Assembly: GCA_900555195.1 (NCBI GenBank)
Contig: USKC01000017.1
Coordinates: 1-19,895, forward strand
Reading direction: 5' to 3'
Source of the DNA: an uncultured Lachnospiraceae bacterium
Lineage (GTDB): Bacteria > Bacillota > Clostridia > Lachnospirales > Lachnospiraceae
Length of the DNA: 19,895 bases
Shown here: one piece after another, positions 15,316 to 19,895 of the stretch
Layout: each line of letters opens with the position of its first letter
Numbering within the stretch: the stretch's first letter is position 1
The notes under the pieces: generated by a model
Seen by the model: the letters and a program-made list of their open reading frames with translations, nothing else
Databases searched by the model: none
What the model was told of the DNA's origin: nothing
Position numbers and translations under genes: made by a program

Positions 15316-16527
15316 ATGCTGACCCTGGAAAAATTTGAGGAAGCTTCTGAAACGGTAAAAAAGGTGATTCAGGAGACAAAATTGACCTACAGCGACTATT
15401 TCAGCCGCCAGTGTGGAAACAAAGTGTATTTCAAGCCGGAGAATATGCAGCTGACCGGCGCTTATAAGCTGCGGGGCGCTTACTATAAAATCAGCACCCT
15501 GTCTGACGAAGAGCGGAACAAGGGGCTGATCACCGCTTCGGCCGGAAACCATGCGCAGGGTGTGGCCTACGCGGCCAAAGCTTATGGGTGCAAGGCCGTC
15601 ATTGTGATGCCGACCACCACTCCCCTGATGAAGGTGAATCGGACGAAAAGCTATGGGGCCGAGGTGATTCTGTACGGGGATGTTTACGACGAGGCCTGCG
15701 CCAGAGCCTATGAACTGGCGGAGGAATTCGGATATACCTTTATTCATCCGTTTGACGATCCGGCAGTGGCTACGGGTCAGGGAACCATAATGATGGAGAT
15801 TTTCAAGGAATTGCCTCTGGTGGATATTGTTCTCGTTCCGATCGGAGGGGGAGGCCTCGCCACCGGCGTGTCCACCCTTGCCAAACTGCTTAACCCCAAG
15901 ATCCGGGTGATCGGCGTGGAGCCTGCCGGGGCCAACTGCATGCAGGAATCTCTGAAGGCGGGAAAGGTGGTTACCCTGGATAAAGTCAACACCATTGCGG
16001 ACGGTACGGCGGTAAAAACCCCGGGAAGCGGCATTTTCCCTTACATACAGGCAAACATCGATGAAATTCTGACGGTGGGAGATGAGGAGCTGGTCACTGC
16101 CTTCCTGGATATGGTGGAGAACCATAAGATGATCGTGGAGAATTCCGGGCTGCTTACGGTGGCGGCGCTGAAGCATCTGGACGTCAGAAATAAAAGGGTG
16201 GCAGCCATTTTGAGCGGAGGAAATATGGATGTGATCACTATGTCCTCCGTGGTGCAGCACGGGCTGATCTTCCGGGATCGGATTTTTACTGTATCCGTCC
16301 TGCTTCCCGATAAACCGGGAGAACTGTCCAGAGTGGCGGATGTGATTGCAAAGGAAAACGGAAATGTGATTAAGCTGGAGCACAATCAGTTCGTGTCCAT
16401 CAACAGGAGTGCGGCGGTGGAACTGCGCATCACGCTGGAGGCGTTCGGGACGGAGCATAAGGGCCAGATACTTGAGGCTCTGGAGAAAGAAGGCTATCAG
16501 CCGAAGATCGTACGAACGAATATCTGA
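15316..16527 (+). CDS. ilvA: Threonine ammonia-lyase with ACT domain
   Basis: This PLP enzyme deaminates L-threonine to 2-oxobutyrate, feeding isoleucine synthesis or threonine catabolism. The 403-residue protein has the PLP lysine K51 in TGAYKLRGA, the substrate-loop SAGNHAQG (75-82), the phosphate-binding glycine loop GGGG (177-180) and SGGNMD (300-305). A C-terminal ACT domain (about 322-400, VSVLLPDKPGELSRVADVI) suggests allosteric control by an amino acid. This one-ACT form is often called IlvA or TdcB, and the sequence alone does not separate biosynthetic from catabolic use. The start at 15316 has GGAAGAG upstream; an ATG at 15301 would add five residues. The 102 bases between ftsY and this start hold short inverted repeats (GCGAAGGTTCGC, 15241-15252) but no U tract. 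Confidence 0.92.
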   Translation: MLTLEKFEEASETVKKVIQETKLTYSDYFSRQCGNKVYFKPENMQLTGAYKLRGAYYKISTLSDEERNKGLITASAGNHAQGVAYAAKAYGCKAVIVMPTTTPLMKVNRTKSYGAEVILYGDVYDEACARAYELAEEFGYTFIHPFDDPAVATGQGTIMMEIFKELPLVDIVLVPIGGGGLATGVSTLAKLLNPKIRVIGVEPAGANCMQESLKAGKVVTLDKVNTIADGTAVKTPGSGIFPYIQANIDEILTVGDEELVTAFLDMVENHKMIVENSGLLTVAALKHLDVRNKRVAAILSGGNMDVITMSSVVQHGLIFRDRIFTVSVLLPDKPGELSRVADVIAKENGNVIKLEHNQFVSINRSAAVELRITLEAFGTEHKGQILEALEKEGYQPKIVRTNI

Positions 16528-16589
16528 GCCGAAAACGGAAAAACTGGTTAAAGAAGTTCTGATATCTGATAACTGGCGGGAGGAGACAG

Positions 16590-17459
16590 ATGGCTGAACA
16601 TGTGGGATGGAAGAAGAGGGTTTGGGATTATTTGACCATTACGGCTGCCGCTGTGATTTATGGAATCAGTATCAGCTTATTTTTGGATCCCAATAATCTT
16701 GCGCCGGGCGGTGTGACGGGAATCGCAGTGATCCTGAACCGCTTTACAGGCCTGCCTACAGGAACGGGCATGCTTCTGATCAATGTGCCGATTCTGGCTG
16801 CAGGGCTGTGGAAGTTCGGGTTCCGGTTCCTGATTTCCACGATTTATGCGACCGTTCTTTGTTCCGCTTTTACTAACTTTTTTGCACAATTCGGGGTGCT
16901 CACAACGGATCCGCTGCTGGCTGCCCTTGCGGGAGGCGTGCTGCTGGCGGTCAGCCTGGGGCTTGTGTTCAAGGCGGGAGCGACCACGGGCGGAACCGAT
17001 ATTATCGTTAAGTTCCTCCGCCTGCGCTATAAGCATCTGAAAACAGGCAAGCTGTTTTTCCTGACCGACGTCCTCATCGTGGCGGCTTCTTTGCTGGTTT
17101 TTGAGGACTTTGATACGATCCTGTATGCAATGCTTGCCGTGGTGGTGAACAGCTTCATGTTTGATCTGGTGCTCTACGGCAGGGACGGAGCAAAGTTGAT
17201 CTATATCATCAGCGATCAGGCGGAGCGTATCGCACAGAGGCTTCTGGATGAACTGGAAATCGGCGCCACGTTCCTGGAAGGCAAAGGCGCCTACAGCAAA
17301 GAGACCAAAAAGGTAATCATGTGCGTAATGCAGGATACGATTTCCCCTAAGGCGGAGGAAATCGTAAAACAGGAAGATGCGCTTGCTTTTATGATTGTGA
17401 CCAGCGCCAATGAGATCTACGGGGAAGGATATAAGAATATTTTCAGTGAGAAACTCTGA
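16590..17459 (+). CDS. YitT-family membrane protein
   Basis: The 289-residue protein has about five hydrophobic segments in residues 12-200, including the family sequences LAPGGVTGIAVIL (37-49) and GATTGGTDII (130-139). A soluble C-terminal DUF2179 domain follows (about 220-282, around GATFLEGKGAYSKETKKVIMC). The family is widespread in Firmicutes and its transported substrate, if any, is not established. The ATG at 16590 has a strong GGGAGGAG ribosome binding site (16577-16584). It follows ilvA after 62 bases and precedes the SCP2-like gene by 23, so it is probably part of the same transcript. Confidence 0.88.
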   Translation: MAEHVGWKKRVWDYLTITAAAVIYGISISLFLDPNNLAPGGVTGIAVILNRFTGLPTGTGMLLINVPILAAGLWKFGFRFLISTIYATVLCSAFTNFFAQFGVLTTDPLLAALAGGVLLAVSLGLVFKAGATTGGTDIIVKFLRLRYKHLKTGKLFFLTDVLIVAASLLVFEDFDTILYAMLAVVVNSFMFDLVLYGRDGAKLIYIISDQAERIAQRLLDELEIGATFLEGKGAYSKETKKVIMCVMQDTISPKAEEIVKQEDALAFMIVTSANEIYGEGYKNIFSEKL

Positions 17460-17482
17460 AAAAGGAAAGGGGAGATGAGATC

Positions 17483-17818
17483 ATGACGTATGCGGATTTT
17501 TTTGCAAAGGTAAAAGAATTATTGGGCGGGGCGGATGTTTCCGATATCCGGGAGCATCTGGCATATCAGTTCAATATCACCGGAGAGGCCGAAGGGATTT
17601 TCTATGTGGAGGTAAAGGACGGAACGATTCATGTGGAACCATATGAATACTACGACCGGGACGTGATCTTCACCTGTAAGGCGGAGACGCTTCAGAAAAT
17701 CGCAGAAGGAAAGCTGGATCCGATCCTCGCTGTGACGCTGCAGAAACTGAAGGTGGAAGGAAGTATAGAAAAAGCGCTGAAATTGAAGGATATTCTTGCC
17801 AAAAGAGGGGTGAGATAG
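17483..17818 (+). CDS. SCP2-like sterol/lipid-binding-fold protein
   Basis: A 111-residue soluble protein without a signal peptide or membrane segment. The alternating pattern [26 protein letters not shown], followed by the helix [27 protein letters not shown] (68-94), matches the SCP2 fold, in which a beta sheet and helices enclose a hydrophobic cavity. The phrase '[18 protein letters not shown]' is the typical C-terminal signature. Bacterial members of this size have no firmly known ligand. The ATG at 17483 has AGGGGAG upstream. The next gene begins two bases after its stop, implying translational coupling. Confidence 0.8.
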   Translation: MTYADFFAKVKELLGGADVSDIREHLAYQFNITGEAEGIFYVEVKDGTIHVEPYEYYDRDVIFTCKAETLQKIAEGKLDPILAVTLQKLKVEGSIEKALKLKDILAKRGVR

Positions 17819-17820
17819 AA

Positions 17821-18174
17821 ATGAACGCGGAAAAAGTATATGAGATGCACTTTTCCAAAATCTATCCCCTGCTGGTGAATAAAGCGGTAAAAAAGGGCAG
17901 AAGCGTGGAGGAAGTGAATCATGTGATTTCCTGGCTTACAGGATATCGTGAGGAAGACATAGAAAAGGCCGTGCAAGAGGAGGTCACCTATGCGGCGTTT
18001 TTCAACAATGCCCCCAGATTGAATCCGGACAGGAAGCTGATCCGCGGCGTCGTCTGCGGGATCCGGGTGGAAAACATAGAGGAACCCCTCATGCAGGAAA
18101 TACGCTACCTCGATAAGCTGATTGATGAATTGGCAAAGGGAAAGGCGATGGAGAAAATTTTACGGAAACCATAA
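17821..18174 (+). CDS. DUF2200-family protein
   Basis: The 117-residue protein resembles the DUF2200 family: it begins [24 protein letters not shown], contains HVISWLTGY and ends near [21 protein letters not shown]. It is rich in charged residues, has no signal peptide and looks cytoplasmic. No biochemical function is established for the family. It starts two bases after the SCP2-like gene; the ribosome binding site GGGGTGAGA lies within the end of that gene. The tight spacing suggests the two are made in similar amounts. Confidence 0.8.
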   Translation: MNAEKVYEMHFSKIYPLLVNKAVKKGRSVEEVNHVISWLTGYREEDIEKAVQEEVTYAAFFNNAPRLNPDRKLIRGVVCGIRVENIEEPLMQEIRYLDKLIDELAKGKAMEKILRKP

Positions 18175-18224
18175 GAAGTTGAGAGAAAAGAAATGCGCAC
18201 CAAAGCGTGCAGATAGGAGCGGCC

Positions 18225-18425
18225 ATGAAGATTGATAAGGAAATGCTGATCGGACAGCTGTTGGAAATGGATGAGCTGATACCGGTCATGCTTGTAAAGG
18301 CGGGGATGCACTGCATCGGATGCCCCTCCGCCCAGGGAGAAAGCCTGGAAGAAGCCTGCCAGGTGCATGGGATCGACTGTGACGACCTGGTTGGTAAGAT
18401 GAACGAGATACTGGCAACGCGATAA
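18225..18425 (+). CDS. DUF1858 CxxC redox-type small protein
   Basis: A 66-residue protein with the DUF1858 pattern: an N-terminal segment KIDKEMLIGQLLEMDELIPVMLV, then GMHCIGCPSAQGESLEEAC with C30 and C33 in a CxxC motif followed by proline, and further cysteines C45 and C52. The family is found in anaerobes as stand-alone small proteins and next to hybrid-cluster protein, and is thought to be a redox disulfide or cluster-binding module; this is not proven. The ATG at 18225 has AGGAG five bases upstream; the in-frame GTG at 18207 has none. It is the last gene before the terminator at 18462-18500. Confidence 0.82.
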   Translation: MKIDKEMLIGQLLEMDELIPVMLVKAGMHCIGCPSAQGESLEEACQVHGIDCDDLVGKMNEILATR

Positions 18426-18461
18426 ACAATGGATGCCACGCTGTGTGCCATCCTTATGTTC

Positions 18462-18500
18462 AAAAAAGGCCTGTCCGGAAGTTCCCGGCAGGCCTTTTTT
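18462..18500. terminator. Bidirectional intrinsic terminator between the DUF1858 gene and L25
   Basis: AAAAAAGGCCTG (18462-18473) pairs with CAGGCCTTTTTT (18489-18500), and CCGG (18475-18478) with CCGG (18485-18488) inside a bulged T. Flanking A6 and T6 runs give a U tract in both directions, serving the plus-strand run and the minus-strand L25 gene. A second hairpin without a U tract (GGATG...CATCC, 18431-18453) follows the DUF1858 stop. Confidence 0.9.
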
Positions 18501-18544
18501 CGTGGTGCGCCTGGCAGCGCACATTTTTTCTGGACAATAACGGA

Positions 18545-19141
18545 TTAAGCATTCTCAGCAGCTTCTTCACCATCCGCCGTTTCTTCTTCCACATCGGTGT
18601 TGCGGGCAGCTACAACGGCAACCACTACTGTGTCAGGATCCGTCATCAGATGAATCTCTTTATTGGATGCGATATCGAGGTCACCAACCTTGATGGAATC
18701 GCCAATCCGCATGCTGGAGACATCAATTTCCACCTTTTCAACCAGGGCTGAAGGCAACGCGCGATAGGAAATCTCTTCCAAATGCTGTTCAAGAATGCCC
18801 TCAACAACCTTATCATGATGGAGAAGGATGATCTCTGCCACGGAATGGATCATTTCACCGCTTACAAGGGCCTGGAAATCAACCTCATTAATCTGCCTTT
18901 TCAGATTATCATAGTCCACTTCTTTAATCAGAACGTCCATTGGTGTTCCATCCACTTCCAGCGTGATCCGGCTTCCTTTATAAGAAGTCTTCAGCAGCCG
19001 CTCAACAGCGGTTCTTTCCATCTTTACAGGAATGGAGCCCTCAATTTTCTTTCCGAATACATTCCCTGTAACATAACCTTCGCGTCTAAGTCTTTTGGCT
19101 TTCGTGTCCATGCTTCTTTTTTCAGCTTTTAAAGTATTCAT
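18545..19141 (-). CDS. rplY: 50S ribosomal protein L25, general stress (Ctc) type
   Basis: L25/Ctc binds 5S rRNA in the large subunit; the long form has a C-terminal domain beyond the 5S-binding part. The 198-residue protein has the N-terminal L25 domain (about 1-90, with RLRREGYVTGNVFGKK and VLIKEVDYDNLKRQINEVDF) and the TL5-type C-terminal domain (about 98-182). An acidic, disordered tail (EEETADGEEAAENA) closes it. The 'G-Y-V-T-G-N-V-F-G' segment stands where most relatives have 'G-x-V-P-A-V-x-Y-G', so the 5S-binding loop is somewhat divergent. The ATG at 19141 has GGAGG nine bases upstream. The gene is alone on the minus strand and has its own promoter (19266-19274). Confidence 0.92.
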   Translation of the reverse strand: MNTLKAEKRSMDTKAKRLRREGYVTGNVFGKKIEGSIPVKMERTAVERLLKTSYKGSRITLEVDGTPMDVLIKEVDYDNLKRQINEVDFQALVSGEMIHSVAEIILLHHDKVVEGILEQHLEEISYRALPSALVEKVEIDVSSMRIGDSIKVGDLDIASNKEIHLMTDPDTVVVAVVAARNTDVEEETADGEEAAENA

Positions 19142-19199
19142 TTGACTTTTCCTCCATAAAACTGATTGCTTAGCAGCCTTCCACTTTGCCGGAACAGCG

Positions 19200-19215
19200 G
19201 GATGCAGCAGCATCC
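19200..19215 (-). promoter_or_regulatory. Hairpin in the L25 leader
   Basis: GGATGC (19200-19205) and GCATCC (19210-19215) form a perfect 6-bp stem with a 4-base loop. It lies in the L25 5' leader, about 60 bases ahead of the start codon. Ribosomal protein genes often have autoregulatory leaders, but this simple hairpin matches no L25 leader I can identify. Confidence 0.4.
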
Positions 19216-19247
19216 GTCGTCTGCAAACAGGTTTTGTTAAGTATCAA

Positions 19248-19266
19248 CTACCTTGTTACGACTTCA
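19248..19266 (-). other. 19-nt identity to the 3' end of 16S rRNA
   Basis: On the minus strand the bases read TGAAGTCGTAACAAGGTAG, identical to the conserved segment near position 1491-1509 (E. coli numbering) of Firmicutes 16S rRNA, the site of the common 1492R primer. Similarity stops abruptly on both sides. It begins at the last base of the TATAAT box and covers the expected transcription start of L25. Confidence 0.7.
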
Positions 19267-19274
19267 TTATAGCA
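19266..19274 (-). promoter_or_regulatory. Extended -10 promoter element for the L25 gene
   Basis: On the minus strand TGCTATAAT (19266-19274) is a perfect extended -10 element. A TTGACA (19280-19285) lies only eight bases upstream, too close to be its -35, and the hexamer at the usual distance is weak. The predicted start near 19259 gives a leader of about 118 bases. Confidence 0.5.
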
Positions 19275-19620
19275 CCTGATGTCAAGCGAAAATTGATGAA
19301 TTATGAATGAAAATTTCAAAATAATTGTGCAAAATGCATAAAAACGTAATAATTTATACATCCGACATATCGGAATGGCCATTGGACTGGCTCGGCAGGT
19401 TTGCTGATACATTGGCTTTATAAATCGAAAAGCGTTATGTTTGGTTGCGTAGATGGTGAGAAGCTCATTTTTTGGCAATCCTGTGATAAATTTGGAACAC
19501 AGGACGAAATAAACTTTGTCAAAAAGTATTTGTTATTGATTCGTCGGGAATGCAGTAAGTAAGCCTGCTCCCGGCGATAGAGAAATGATTTTGCAAAAAA
19601 CGCGAAAATAGAATGATATA
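19275..19620. other. AT-rich non-coding stretch with short inverted repeats
   Basis: No convincing gene is seen on either strand: open frames here lack ribosome binding sites and show no recognisable protein pattern. Visible items are TCCGA-CATA-TCGGA (19361-19374), AATGGCCATT (19374-19383) and CCTGTG...CACAGG (19480-19485 and 19498-19503). Nothing here resembles a tRNA, CRISPR array or insertion sequence end. Confidence 0.5.
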
Positions 19621-19621
19621 A

Positions 19622-19650
19622 TTGAGAAAACGATAAGAATGTGATATACT
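19622..19650 (+). promoter_or_regulatory. Sigma-A promoter of the small toxin-like gene
   Basis: TTGAGA (19622-19627), a 17-base spacer and TATACT (19645-19650) form a strong vegetative promoter. Transcription would start near 19657, giving a leader of about 86 bases before the ATG at 19743. Confidence 0.75.
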
Positions 19651-19681
19651 GGCAATACGGAAAGTCAGAGCGCATAAAGGT

Positions 19682-19741
19682 GGCCTACCCTCCTACTATC
19701 GGAGGGGCTAACCCTCCAGACGAGAGAAAGGAGGGCAGGCC
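19682..19741 (+). promoter_or_regulatory. Structured leader that can sequester the toxin ribosome binding site
   Basis: An outer stem GGCCT (19682-19686) with AGGCC (19737-19741) encloses two hairpins: CCCTCC (19688-19693) with GGAGGG (19701-19706), and CCCTCC (19712-19717) with GGAGGG (19730-19735). The last GGAGGG is the ribosome binding site, seven bases before the ATG. Because the two CCCTCC and two GGAGGG copies are identical, pairing partners can exchange. Translation is therefore likely blocked until the RNA is refolded or processed. Confidence 0.7.
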
Positions 19742-19742
19742 A

Positions 19743-19832
19743 ATGATTACATATCCTGATTTAGTTCAGTTTTGTATGTTCATTGTAGCCCTCGTAGGAT
19801 TGTGTTATACAATCTTTCGGGGAAAGAAATAG
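19743..19832 (+). CDS. 29-residue holin-like membrane peptide, putative type I toxin
   Basis: The peptide has a short polar start (MITYPDLVQ), one hydrophobic helix (about residues 10-25, FCMFIVALVGLCYTIF) and a basic end (RGKK). This layout matches the small holin-like toxins annotated across Clostridia and bacilli, in which an overexpressed hydrophobic peptide damages the membrane and an antisense RNA normally silences it. The start is fixed by GGAGGG seven bases upstream. The gene has its own promoter, a leader that can hide the ribosome binding site, and a hairpin that begins inside the stop codon. No antisense promoter is identified; it may lie past the right edge. Toxicity is inferred from the family, not shown. 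Confidence 0.72.
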   Translation: MITYPDLVQFCMFIVALVGLCYTIFRGKK

Positions 19833-19859
19833 CCGCCACTATTCACAGTAGTGACGGCT
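19831..19859 (+). terminator. Hairpin at the 3' end of the toxin-like gene
   Basis: AGCCG (19831-19835) and CACTA (19837-19841) pair with TAGTG (19849-19853) and CGGCT (19855-19859) around a 7-base loop and one C-A mismatch. Only a weak T pair follows, so termination may be inefficient. In related toxin loci, 3' hairpins of this kind overlap the antisense RNA. A second palindrome CCTCATGTGAGG lies at 19862-19873. Confidence 0.5.
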
Positions 19860-19895
19860 TGCCTCATGTGAGGTAAAGTTATCTATTGTCGGGTA

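Noticed and set aside
14890..16458. Long open frame on the minus strand (522 codons) across ftsY and ilvA
   Set aside because: It is antisense to two clearly identified genes, has low-complexity His/Arg/Phe-rich composition typical of a shadow frame, and no ribosome binding site or family pattern.
19280..19285. TTGACA on the minus strand as the -35 box of the L25 promoter
   Set aside because: It is only eight bases from TATAAT; no good -10 box lies 16-18 bases downstream of it.
19418..19675. Minus-strand open frame of 85 codons in the right intergenic region
   Set aside because: No ribosome binding site or family resemblance, it contains the toxin promoter on the other strand, and its amino-acid composition looks random.
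1..19895. CRISPR arrays, tRNA genes, transposases, prophage genes
   Set aside because: No regularly spaced repeats, cloverleaf sequences, transposase motifs or phage-type genes were seen by reading both strands; the holin-like peptide stands alone.

Overview
The window looks like a chromosomal segment of an anaerobic, Gram-positive member of the Clostridia, most likely a Lachnospiraceae-type gut bacterium. The reasons are the clostridial order of the rnf operon (CDGEAB), strong GGAGG-type ribosome binding sites, a SleB-type cell-wall hydrolase, the plsX-acpP-rnc-smc-ftsY core cluster, a general-stress-type L25 protein, and a small holin-like peptide of a kind common in that group. Base composition appears to be a little over 50% G+C by eye; the species cannot be named from the sequence alone.

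Layout. Bases 1-154 (minus) hold the N-terminus of a DEDD-type exonuclease-like protein that runs off the left edge. Bases 290-5327 (plus) are a complete six-gene rnf operon (rnfC, D, G, E, A, B) encoding a membrane ferredoxin:NAD+ oxidoreductase. An aldo/keto reductase with a C-terminal dicluster ferredoxin domain follows it closely. Convergent to these (6400-7437, minus) is an ApbE/Ftp-type lipoprotein, the enzyme family that attaches FMN to RnfD and RnfG, so the machine and its likely maturation enzyme are side by side. A cell-wall hydrolase gene (7714-8370) comes next.

A sigma-A-like promoter and an approximately 90-nt structured RNA ending in a U tract (8372-8494) precede plsX. The fatty-acid/phospholipid and housekeeping block is plsX, acpP, a terminator, rnc, smc and ftsY (8573-15213). 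A second plus-strand run (15316-18425) carries threonine ammonia-lyase, a YitT-family membrane protein, an SCP2-like protein, a DUF2200-like protein and a DUF1858 CxxC protein, and ends in a bidirectional terminator shared with the minus-strand L25/Ctc gene (18545-19141).

The right end (19142-19895) is mostly non-coding and AT-rich. It contains a 19-nt identity to the 3' end of 16S rRNA lying on the L25 promoter, then a compact locus for a 29-residue membrane peptide with its own promoter, a leader that can hide the ribosome binding site, and a 3' hairpin, which is the layout of a type I toxin.

Most of the window is conserved chromosome. The parts that merit a second look are the RNA in front of plsX, the 16S-like segment in the L25 leader, the toxin locus, the cysteine-rich tail on RnfE and the perfect palindrome over the apbE promoter.
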